From JBOHTO01 sp050733695 (GTDB lineage Bacteria > Gemmatimonadota > Gemmatimonadetes > Gemmatimonadales > Gemmatimonadaceae), in contig JBOHTO010000087.1 of the NCBI GenBank assembly GCA_050733695.1, positions 1 to 9,826 of the forward strand: DNA of 9,826 nt. Reading direction: 5' to 3'. This document shows, piece after piece, positions 1-6,225 of this stretch. Made by a program: the position numbers and the translations under genes. Position 1 is the first letter of the stretch. Each line of letters begins with the position of its first letter. The notes below the pieces were generated by a model, which saw only the letters and a program-made list of their open reading frames with translations, searched no databases and had not been told where the DNA came from.

Positions 1-94
1 GCGCACCAGCCGTGAACAGGAGTACGTAGTACGCGATCACCCGCGGCGCGATGCTACTCGACAGTCGCGCGAGCCATCCCCGATCTGGCGTCAC
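1..94 (-). CDS. 5' end of an unidentified membrane-type protein (partial)
   Basis: This reading frame begins with a GTG at 94-92 on the minus strand and runs off the left edge, so only 31 residues are visible. Seven bases upstream of the GTG lies a strong Shine-Dalgarno match (GGGAGGG, minus strand of 102-108), and the frame has a stop codon shortly upstream, which supports this start. After a short polar stretch with two Arg (MTPDRGWLARLSSS), the visible end is hydrophobic (IAPRVIAYYVLLFTAGA), as in a signal anchor or first membrane helix. The family cannot be recognised from so little. A sensor kinase or transporter N-terminus would fit, but that is a guess. It is divergent from the gene starting at 288, so 95-287 should carry both promoters. 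Confidence 0.4.
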   Translation of the reverse strand, partial: MTPDRGWLARLSSSIAPRVIAYYVLLFTAGA

Positions 95-287
95 CGGCGC
101 TCCCTCCCGTCTCGAGGCGCTTCAACAATGGGGGGCACCGGCTCAACGCGCAAATGCCTGGTGGACGGAATGGTGGGGTCGTGACGCCAATGGTCCACCG
201 AATCGTCTCCAGCAGAGGGTAGCCTGCGCGCCCCTGGCTATCCGTCCTGGCCGCCGCAGCGCGTTCCTCCTCACGTCCGCGACCCTC

Positions 288-818
288 ATGTCCGAGAGCA
301 TCTCCGTCGATCATCCGATACAGCCTGCAGCCCGCTACGCCCGTCTCGCGTTCGCGGCGCTGCTCGCCGTGTACGGCGTGGCCTGCCTGCGACACCCCGA
401 GCGTTACCGCTTGCTGGACAGCGTCGATCTGGCGATCCACGAGACCGGCCATCTGGTATTCGCGGCGTTCGGCGAGTTCATCGGCTTCGCCGGTGGAACG
501 CTCTTCCAGATCATCGTGCCGCTGGTGTTCGTCGGCTACTTCCTCAGGCGCGGCGATCGCTACGCCGCCGCGGTCCCGCTCTGGTGGGTCGCGCAGAACC
601 TCTGGAACATCTCCGTCTATGTGCGTGACGCGCGCAGCCAGGAGCTGCCACTGGCAGGTGGGGGAGAGCACGACTGGATGTACCTGCTGTCATCGCTCGG
701 GCTCATGCAGAGCGATCAGGTAATCGCAGACGCACTACACGCTGTCGGTGTCGTCGTGTTCGGTCTCTCGATCATCGCGGCGTTCTACTTTGCCGGAGAC
801 GCCAACAGCCGTAATTGA
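288..818 (+). CDS. Small membrane protein with HExxH metal-site motif, unknown function
   Basis: A 176-residue protein starting at ATG 288. The frame stays open upstream to 51, but residues encoded there look non-coding (Arg/Pro/Trp-rich, no hydrophobic pattern), so the later start is preferred although no clear ribosome binding site precedes it. Hydrophobic segments lie near residues 20-34, 65-86, 93-110 and 145-170. The motif HETGH (51-55), of the zinc-metallopeptidase form HExxH, sits at the edge of a membrane segment. A second polar signature, GGGEHDW (124-130), lies in a loop and could give a further ligand (His128 or Asp129). The general look recalls small conserved membrane proteins sometimes compared with M50-type site-2 proteases, but the usual M50 signatures such as NPDG are absent. 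Proteolytic activity is unproven; it may only bind metal. No operon partner is evident. Confidence 0.7.
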   Translation: MSESISVDHPIQPAARYARLAFAALLAVYGVACLRHPERYRLLDSVDLAIHETGHLVFAAFGEFIGFAGGTLFQIIVPLVFVGYFLRRGDRYAAAVPLWWVAQNLWNISVYVRDARSQELPLAGGGEHDWMYLLSSLGLMQSDQVIADALHAVGVVVFGLSIIAAFYFAGDANSRN

Positions 819-1035
819 AACGTGGTCAGTTTGCACTGGCGGGCGCCGGAACGTGGGAGCGCGTGCGCGTCGCGAGTCGCTGCATAGCGATGGTGGCTGC
901 TGCCGTTGCGATGTCAGAGCTTCCTTGAAGGACCCCAGAACACGTCCAGCGCCGCCGGGCCGCCGGACATCGCCATCCGAAAGGAGGTAACAGGGATCAA
1001 GAATGCCCACTCATCCTCCAGAGGAGACCCATTCA

Positions 1036-1500
1036 ATGCGTCACCACGACTTCCGAGGATCCCTCGCTCTTCTATTCGCCTGCGCGGCCATGCCAGCCTG
1101 TCGCGAAAGCCCGGTCGAGCCACCCCGGATCCTCGATCTGAGCGGCATCTGGAACTGGACGGCCACGTTTCCGCCCGCGGACGCGCCTCCTGGCTGCCCG
1201 GTTTCGGGAACGCTGACGATTGTGCAGGCACCCTTTGATATCATGAACGCGGAATGGGCATCAACCACCATACCCTATCCCCGACCCAGCCAGAGTGGCG
1301 CGCTGTTGGACCACTCCATTTGTCCGCGGCCAGCTATCTATTTCGCAACTGAGCGGCGATCTGAGGACGAGGTGAGCACGACACGACCTGCCTCTTCCCG
1401 GACGTGCGAACGTCATGGCGCCCATCAGGCCGCCAGCCGTGCCGGGCCACTAGCCCCAGGCGCGAGCAGGCCTACATTCCCGCGGACAACGCCCAGGTAA
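1036..1500 (+). CDS. Short secreted lipoprotein, probably frameshifted in its 3' third
   Basis: Translation from ATG 1036 is preceded by GAGGAG at 1021-1026. The in-frame ATG at 1003 is 15 bases from its AAGGAGG and would lengthen the leader without purpose. The N-terminus is a signal peptide (MRHHDFRGSLALLFACAAMPAC) with a possible lipidation Cys22, so the product is likely an outer-surface or periplasmic lipoprotein. A short domain follows, opening DLSGIWNWTATFPP and continuing GCPVSGTLTIVQ, of the small beta-rich type common in GC-rich soil bacteria. No catalytic motif is seen. After about 1340 the reading frame loses protein-like character (Ser/Arg/Pro-rich, lower third-position GC). Another plus-strand frame from about 1365 to a TAA at 1509-1511 has about 84 percent third-position GC and reads DTTCLFPDVRTSW and AYIPADNAQVTDR. 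I infer an indel in the gene or the assembly. Function unknown. Confidence 0.5.
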   Translation: MRHHDFRGSLALLFACAAMPACRESPVEPPRILDLSGIWNWTATFPPADAPPGCPVSGTLTIVQAPFDIMNAEWASTTIPYPRPSQSGALLDHSICPRPAIYFATERRSEDEVSTTRPASSRTCERHGAHQAASRAGPLAPGASRPTFPRTTPR

Positions 1501-1536
1501 CCGACCGGTAACGAGCGTGTAACGATCGAGTCACGT
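1497..1536 (+). promoter_or_regulatory. Pho-box-like array: four 7-bp units on an 11-bp period
   Basis: Four direct units start exactly 11 bases apart: GTAACCG (1497), GTAACGA (1508), GTAACGA (1519) and GTCACGT (1530), each followed by a 4-base spacer. A weaker fifth unit, ACAACGC, may sit at 1486. A 7-bp unit plus 4-bp spacer is the known geometry of PHO boxes bound by PhoB/PhoP-type response regulators (two or more head-to-tail monomers per box). The array ends 39 bases before the GTG of the phosphate-transport operon, so phosphate-starvation control is the natural inference. The unit sequence differs from the E. coli consensus (CTGTCAT). Both candidate stop codons of the preceding lipoprotein frame fall inside GTAAC units. 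No clear -10 box follows in the GC-rich stretch 1537-1575. Confidence 0.6.
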
Positions 1537-1575
1537 TCGCCCCGGGCGCGCCCCTCTCCGCCGGAGCTACCGAAC

Positions 1576-2190
1576 GTGCGACTGATTCCCCGGGACCAGC
1601 AGTTCTTTCAGATGTTCAACGAGCTGGCCACGCGTCTCACGGCATGCACTCGCCTGCTCGGCAAACTCTTCGCCGAGCCGGAGCGGCAGAAGGAGCACGT
1701 GGCTGCCATCAAGGCGCTCGAGCACGAGGCAGACCAGATCACCGCAGAGATAATCAGGCGCATCGACAAGAGCTTCGTGACGCCCTTTGACAGGGAAGAC
1801 ATCCACGCACTCGCGTCCCGCCTCGACGATGTGATCGATCTGGTGGACGGCACCGCTCGCAGGGTGGTCATGTTTCACATCACGACGGAGGCCCGCGGAC
1901 CGGCGCGCAAGCTCGCGGACATTCTCTCTCGCGCCGCGGCGGCAATCGACGGCGCGGTCGCCCAGATGAAGAAGCCGACGACCCTGCAGGAGCGTTGCCG
2001 CGAGGTGAAGCTGCTCGAGGAGGAGGGCGACGCCCTGTACCACGAAGCCGTGGGGGCGCTCTTTCACGGTTCGCCCGATCCGCTCGAAGTGATCAAGTGG
2101 AAGGAACTGTACGACACGCTCGAGCGCGCGCTGGATCAGTGCGAGGACGTCGCGAACACACTCGAGAGCATAGCGCTCAAGCACGCCTGA
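1576..2190 (+). CDS. PhoU-like (DUF47) Pit accessory protein
   Basis: A 204-residue, all-helical cytoplasmic protein of the DUF47/PhoU-like family, full length for that family. It starts at GTG 1576 with GGAG at 1563-1566. It contains the acidic motifs typical of PhoU-type metal clusters: E49xxxD53 within LEHEADQIT, D84/D85xxxD88 within LDDVIDLVD, a third acidic stretch in KLLEEEGDALYHE, and a fourth in ALDQCEDVANTLE. These suggest two three-helix bundles binding Fe, Zn or Mg. Members encoded directly upstream of pit genes are thought to modulate Pit activity or phosphate signalling, and the gene order here (2 bases to the pit start) matches that. It is distinct from true PhoU, which accompanies PstSCAB; no pst genes are visible. 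It probably leads the operon controlled by the repeat array at 1497-1536. Confidence 0.9.
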   Translation: MRLIPRDQQFFQMFNELATRLTACTRLLGKLFAEPERQKEHVAAIKALEHEADQITAEIIRRIDKSFVTPFDREDIHALASRLDDVIDLVDGTARRVVMFHITTEARGPARKLADILSRAAAAIDGAVAQMKKPTTLQERCREVKLLEEEGDALYHEAVGALFHGSPDPLEVIKWKELYDTLERALDQCEDVANTLESIALKHA

Positions 2191-2192
2191 CC

Positions 2193-3242
2193 GTGGAACA
2201 GTTCACCGTCTACTACGTGGTCGCCATCGTCGGGGTGGCGTTCCTCTTCGACTTCATCAACGGCTTCCACGATTCCGCGAACTCCATCGCGACAGTCGTC
2301 GGCACGCGCGTTCTGAGCCCGCTGGCGGCGGTGGCGTGGGCGGCCTTCTTCAACTTCGTCGCGCTCTGGGCCGTTGGCACCGCCGTGGCCAAATCGATCG
2401 GCGCGGGGATGATCGACGTCGACATAGTGACGCCCAACGTCATACTGGCCGGACTCATCGGTGCCATCATCTGGAACCTGATCACGTGGTCGTACGGTCT
2501 CCCTTCCAGCTCCTCACACGCATTGATCGGTGGTTATGCAGGCGCGGCGATTGCCAAGGCCGGAATGGCTGCGATCATCTGGGGGACCAAGTGGATCCTC
2601 ACGCTCGCCTTCATTGTCCTTTCCCCGCTTCTGGGGATGCTTCTCGGCTTCTCGCTCATGGTTGCCGTTCTCTGGATATTCCACCGCGTGTCGCCGGGCA
2701 GGGTCGACCGTCTCTTTCGCGGGGCGCAGCTCGCGAGCTCAGCGCTCTTCTCCCTGGCGCACGGTGCCAACGATGCGCAGAAGACGATGGGCATCATCGT
2801 GGGACTGCTCGTTGCCACGCAGGCCCTGTTCGTGAACGAGACGGGTTTCCTTTCCAACCTCTACCTCCCGAACGCGGACGAGATACCGTTCTGGATCAGG
2901 CTCGGCGCGCACATCGCCATCGCGCTCGGTACGCTTTCCGGCGGCTGGCGGATCATCAAGACGATGGGCACCCGAATAACGAAGCTTCGTCCCGTGGGCG
3001 GTTTCTGCGCCGAGACCGGCGGCGCGGTGAGCATTCTCATCGCCACGGTGCTGGGGATTCCGGTGAGCACGACGCACACGATCACTGGTGCGATCGTGGG
3101 CGTGGGTGCCACGCACAGACTGTCGGCGGTGCGGTGGGGGATCGCCGGTCGCATAGTGTGGGCGTGGGTGCTCACGATTCCGGCCGCGGCAATCATGGCG
3201 GCGCTCTCGTGGTGGCTGCTGAGTCTCGCGGTTGATCTCTGA
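2193..3242 (+). CDS. pit: PiT-family inorganic phosphate permease
   Basis: A 349-residue polytopic inner-membrane protein that imports phosphate, probably as a metal-phosphate complex driven by an ion gradient as in characterised PiT carriers. The start is GTG 2193, two bases after the upstream stop, implying translational coupling; no independent ribosome binding site is obvious. The frame is open further upstream, but that part overlaps the accessory gene and is not protein-like. Family signatures are intact in both inverted halves: NGFHDSANSIATVVGTRVLSP near 23-43, PSSSSHALIGG near 104-114, LAHGANDAQKTMG near 188-200, and PVSTTHTITGAIVGVG near 290-305. The two Asp of the HDSAN and GANDA motifs are present. 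It lacks the long central loop of E. coli PitA (about 500 residues) and is the compact type usually paired with DUF47 proteins. The phosphatase gene follows after 10 bases. Confidence 0.95.
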   Translation: MEQFTVYYVVAIVGVAFLFDFINGFHDSANSIATVVGTRVLSPLAAVAWAAFFNFVALWAVGTAVAKSIGAGMIDVDIVTPNVILAGLIGAIIWNLITWSYGLPSSSSHALIGGYAGAAIAKAGMAAIIWGTKWILTLAFIVLSPLLGMLLGFSLMVAVLWIFHRVSPGRVDRLFRGAQLASSALFSLAHGANDAQKTMGIIVGLLVATQALFVNETGFLSNLYLPNADEIPFWIRLGAHIAIALGTLSGGWRIIKTMGTRITKLRPVGGFCAETGGAVSILIATVLGIPVSTTHTITGAIVGVGATHRLSAVRWGIAGRIVWAWVLTIPAAAIMAALSWWLLSLAVDL

Positions 3243-3252
3243 TGGGAACTGC

Positions 3253-4677
3253 ATGAGCGCCCTCGGCAGACGCGACTTCCTGCGCAGGTCGGCGTTCGCC
3301 GCGGGGAGCATCGCGGTGGCGCCGTCGCTCGCCGGTCTCATCGCCTGCGGCGAGCGCGCCGAAAGTACTGACTCGGCTCGCGCCCCCCTGGATCGAGCGC
3401 AGCGAGGGAATGGTGGCTACGGCGGACTGTCACCGAGCGCGGACTGTCCCGAGCTCATGATTCCGGCGGGATTCACCTGCCGCGCGCTGAGCCGGACGAG
3501 AGCCCCATCGCTGGCGAATGCATCGTTCACGGTTCCGCAGGCGCTCGATGGGATGGCGGCGTTCCCGCTCCCCAACGGCAACATCCGGCTGATCCGAAAT
3601 CACGAAATGCGTGATGCCGCGGCGAGCACCCTGCCACTTGGCGATCCGGATATTTCGTACGATCGCCTCGGCGGCGGCGGCACGACATCGCTGGAAGTCG
3701 AACCGGGGGACGAGCGCGATCTCGCAGCGGAGTTCGTGAGCCTGAGTGGTACGCAGGTGAACTGCGCGGGCGGTCCGACGCCGTGGGGAAGCTGGATAAG
3801 CTGCGAGGAAACCACGGAGGGTACGGCGCGCGGGCGCACGCGAGATCACGGCTACGCCTTCGAAGTGCACGCACTCGCGACGGGGCCGGTATCCCCCACA
3901 CCGCTCAGGGCGATGGGACGGTTCGTGCACGAGGCGGTCGCCGTCGATCCGAAGAACGGGATGGTGTACGAGACGGAGGATGCGAGCTTCGACCCGGCGG
4001 AAGGGCGCCCCGGCGCCGGCTTCTACCGCTTCATTCCGCTGATCCCTGGCGCGCTGGCCGCGGGTGGCCTGCTGCAGATGCTGGCTGTGCGCGGCGCTCC
4101 GAACTACAACACTGCGAGCGGGCAGAGTCGGGGAGTCACACTACCGGTGGAATGGGTCGACATCGACGATCCCGATCCGGCGGGCGCCGAGATGGATCCG
4201 TCGGCGGTATTCAAGCAGGGGCTTGCCAGGGGCGGCGCCATCTTCCAGCGACTCGAAGGCTGCTGGCATGGCGAAGGGAGCATCTTCTGCAACGCGACGA
4301 GCGGCGGCGATGCACGCGCCGGACAGGTGTGGCAGTACAGGCCCGGTGATGCTGGCGGCGAACTCACGCTGGTTTTCGAGTCGCCATCGCGCAGCGTCCT
4401 CAAGAGTCCGGACAACCTGTGCGTGAGTCCGCGCGGCGGGCTGGTGTTGTGCGAGGACGCGGACGGCGTGCTGTACGTGCGCGGCCTGACGCTTCGGGGA
4501 CAGATCTTCGACCTTGTTCGCTCGACGTCCGCCGAAGCGCCGGAATTCGCCGGCTCCTGCTTCAGCCCCGACGGTCGGACGCTGTTCTTCAACACCCAGG
4601 GATCGACGCAGCGACTGGGTTCAGCGCCCGGTGCTACGTACGCGCTGTGGGGGCCGTGGGAGGAAGGGGCGCTGTGA
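3253..4677 (+). CDS. phoX: PhoX-family alkaline phosphatase (DUF839), Tat-exported, possible lipoprotein
   Basis: A 474-residue PhoX/DUF839 protein, an extracytoplasmic phosphomonoesterase family using an iron-calcium cofactor. ATG 3253 is chosen over the in-frame TTG 3232, which lies inside pit; GGGA precedes the ATG. The leader carries a twin-arginine motif (GRRDFLRRSAF, residues 5-15), a hydrophobic stretch and a perfect lipobox LIAC ending at Cys32, so the product may be exported folded and then lipid-anchored. Core features seen are TPWGSWISCEE (176-186), whose Cys184 corresponds to the metal-bridging Cys of PhoX; RFVHEAVAVDP (223-233); YETEDAS (239-245); KSPDNLCVSPRGGLVLCEDAD (384-404); and EFAGSCFSPDG (431-441). 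The C-terminal ATYALWGPW is typical of the family. It is shorter than many PhoX proteins (600+ residues), so the exact substrate is uncertain. As the last operon gene it would supply phosphate to Pit. Confidence 0.9.
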   Translation: MSALGRRDFLRRSAFAAGSIAVAPSLAGLIACGERAESTDSARAPLDRAQRGNGGYGGLSPSADCPELMIPAGFTCRALSRTRAPSLANASFTVPQALDGMAAFPLPNGNIRLIRNHEMRDAAASTLPLGDPDISYDRLGGGGTTSLEVEPGDERDLAAEFVSLSGTQVNCAGGPTPWGSWISCEETTEGTARGRTRDHGYAFEVHALATGPVSPTPLRAMGRFVHEAVAVDPKNGMVYETEDASFDPAEGRPGAGFYRFIPLIPGALAAGGLLQMLAVRGAPNYNTASGQSRGVTLPVEWVDIDDPDPAGAEMDPSAVFKQGLARGGAIFQRLEGCWHGEGSIFCNATSGGDARAGQVWQYRPGDAGGELTLVFESPSRSVLKSPDNLCVSPRGGLVLCEDADGVLYVRGLTLRGQIFDLVRSTSAEAPEFAGSCFSPDGRTLFFNTQGSTQRLGSAPGATYALWGPWEEGAL

Positions 4678-4678
4678 C

Positions 4679-4701
4679 CACGCGCGGCGCCGTCGCGCGT
4701 G
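4679..4701 (+). terminator. GC-rich hairpin just after phoX
   Basis: A perfect 8-bp stem (CACGCGCG at 4679-4686 pairing with CGCGCGTG at 4694-4701) with a 7-base loop begins two bases after the phoX stop codon. Its position fits transcription termination or 3'-end protection of the phosphate operon mRNA. There is no T-run after it, so it is not a classical intrinsic terminator; Rho-assisted termination or mRNA stabilisation are equally possible. Confidence 0.4.
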
Positions 4702-4778
4702 CATGTCGCTGACCGGCGCGCTGCCTGACGTGGATACTTCGAGCGACTGATCGCCCCCCTGTTTGCGCCCCGGCCATC

Positions 4779-4812
4779 TTGTATGCAGATTGTCTCAAAC
4801 TTTCCACATACA
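4779..4812 (+). promoter_or_regulatory. Upstream region of the MocR gene with inverted TGTATG/CATACA
   Basis: The only AT-rich stretch between phoX and the regulator gene (about 4777-4814) contains a perfect inverted pair, TGTATG (4780-4785) and CATACA (4807-4812), separated by 21 bases, about two helical turns centre to centre. It ends 13 bases before ATG 4826. GntR/MocR regulators commonly control their own promoter through such half-sites. TTGTATG recurs on the minus strand in the dppA upstream region (8391-8397). No convincing -35/-10 pair with normal spacing was found, so the start of transcription is not assigned. Confidence 0.35.
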
Positions 4813-4825
4813 TTGCGCCGCGCGA

Positions 4826-6211
4826 ATGACGAACTGGGTGCCAGACATGGACCGTCGCGACGGTCCCCTGTATCTCGCGATAGCGGACGCGCTCGGCGAC
4901 GATGTTGCGCGCGGCCGACTCCGCGCGGGCGACCGCGTGCCCACTCATCGTGCCCTCGCGGCGGAGCTCGGGATCGATTTCACAACCGTCTCGCGCGCAT
5001 ACGCCGAAGCGCGGCGCCGCGGCCTGGTGATCGGCCAGACGGGGCGCGGTACATTCGTTCGGGAAGCCGCCGCCGAGCGCGCACGCCCGGCACCGCAGCC
5101 GCTCGTCGACCTCAGCGTCAATGTGCCCGCCGAGCCCCGGGACAACCGCACGGCGCACGAGATCGGCAGGCTTCTCAATTCGCTCGCGGCCGACAGCGAC
5201 CTCGGCCTCTTTCTTCAGTACGATGAGAACAATGCCACGCCCGACCACGGCGAGGCGGGAGCGATCTGGATCGCGGAGCGCGAACTGCAGCCGCGCCCGG
5301 AGTGCATCGCCATCTGCGCCGGAGCGCAGCACGCTGCCGCTGTCGTCCTGGGCACACTCGGCGCGGCCGGTCGCGTCACGCTCGCCGAGGGGCTGTCGTT
5401 TCCCACGCTGCGCACGCTCGCGCACTACCTCGACACCAGGCTGGTGGGCGTTGCACTGGACGATGACGGACTGTGTCCGGACGCGTTCGCAAAGGCGTGT
5501 CGTGCGCACAAGCCGGTCGCCCTCTACACCGTGCCCACGCTGCAGAATCCCACGGCGTCGATCATGTCTGCAAACCGGCGCCGGGAGATCGCGGAGATCG
5601 CCCGCAAGTACGGTGTGGCGATAATCGAGGATGACGTGTACGGCGTGCTTCCGAGCGGCGTGCCGGCGCCGCTGAGCGCCTTCGCGCCGGAGCTTAGCTA
5701 CTACGTGGCGAGTCTCTCCAAGTGCGTGGCGCCAGCGCTGCGCATCGCGTATGTCCTGGCTCCCGACGAACGCGCGGCAGCGCGCCTCGGCGATACCGTA
5801 CGCGCGACCGTGTGGATGGTGTCGCCTCTCCTGTCCGAGATCGCGGCGCGGGCCATCCGTGATGGCACGGCCAAGCGCATCGTGCAGGCGAGACGAAAGG
5901 AGGCAGCCGCGCGCCATCGCGTCGCGTCACAGGCGCTGGGGCACCTGCTCACGCGCGCGAACCGGTACGGCTGCCACGCCTGGATCGCGCTTCCCGACGC
6001 GTGGCCAACCGCCCAGTTCGTCGCAGAGGCGCGGCGACGCGGCGTCGCGGTCTCGCCGAGCGATGTCTTTGCGCTCGATCCGGATTTTGCCGACCCGGGT
6101 GTGCGCCTCTGCCTGGGCGCGCCGCCGAGCGCCGCGGCGCTCGCGCCAGGGATGCGGGTACTCGCGGAGCTGCTGGAAGAGCACCCGAACAGGAGCATCG
6201 GCCTGCTCTGA
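4826..6211 (+). CDS. MocR-type transcriptional regulator (GntR winged helix fused to aminotransferase-like domain)
   Basis: A 461-residue cytoplasmic PLP-binding regulator. The N-terminal GntR-type winged helix spans about residues 13-80 (GPLYLAIADALGDDVARG, LRAGDRVPTHRALAAELGID, TVSRAYAEA, GLVIGQTGRGTFV). A linker leads to a fold-type I aminotransferase domain, about 95-450. PLP-site residues are present: N241 in LQNPTA, D269 and Y272 in IIEDDVYG, the Schiff-base K299 in SLSKCVAPALRIAYV, and the late Arg in PGVRLCLGAPP. Full-length MocR proteins are about 450-500 residues, so it is complete. Start choice is open: ATG 4826 or ATG 4847 (MDRRDGPLY), both with weak ribosome binding sites; upstream in-frame codons to 4763 are unlikely. 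It converges with the deaminase/D-aminopeptidase operon (14-base gap) and is its probable regulator. A true aminotransferase of the LysN kind is less likely given the intact wHTH. Confidence 0.9.
   Translation: MTNWVPDMDRRDGPLYLAIADALGDDVARGRLRAGDRVPTHRALAAELGIDFTTVSRAYAEARRRGLVIGQTGRGTFVREAAAERARPAPQPLVDLSVNVPAEPRDNRTAHEIGRLLNSLAADSDLGLFLQYDENNATPDHGEAGAIWIAERELQPRPECIAICAGAQHAAAVVLGTLGAAGRVTLAEGLSFPTLRTLAHYLDTRLVGVALDDDGLCPDAFAKACRAHKPVALYTVPTLQNPTASIMSANRRREIAEIARKYGVAIIEDDVYGVLPSGVPAPLSAFAPELSYYVASLSKCVAPALRIAYVLAPDERAAARLGDTVRATVWMVSPLLSEIAARAIRDGTAKRIVQARRKEAAARHRVASQALGHLLTRANRYGCHAWIALPDAWPTAQFVAEARRRGVAVSPSDVFALDPDFADPGVRLCLGAPPSAAALAPGMRVLAELLEEHPNRSIGLL
4849..4866. repeat. Perfect 18-bp palindrome at the start of the MocR gene
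   Basis: GGACCGTCGCGACGGTCC is identical to its reverse complement and directly overlaps the alternative start codon (ATG 4847-4849). It encodes MDRRDG in the protein, so it may be a coincidence of Asp-Arg-Arg-Asp codons. Its place and symmetry also allow an autoregulatory operator or an mRNA hairpin covering the start. Confidence 0.3.
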
Positions 6212-6225
6212 GCGTCAGTCCCTGC

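Noticed and set aside
51..287. N-terminal extension of the HETGH membrane protein to ATG 51.
   Set aside because: The encoded sequence is not protein-like, overlaps the divergent partial gene and its ribosome site, and is not needed for the membrane domain.
981..1005. AAGGAGG (981-987) before ATG 1003 as the start of the lipoprotein gene.
   Set aside because: The spacing of 15 bases is too long, and ATG 1036 has GAGGAG at a normal distance and directly opens the signal peptide.
4634..5917. Open frame of 427 codons on the minus strand, antisense to the MocR gene.
   Set aside because: It mirrors the codon structure of a confidently recognised gene, is Arg/Ala/Gly-rich with no domain, and is the usual shadow frame of GC-rich coding DNA.
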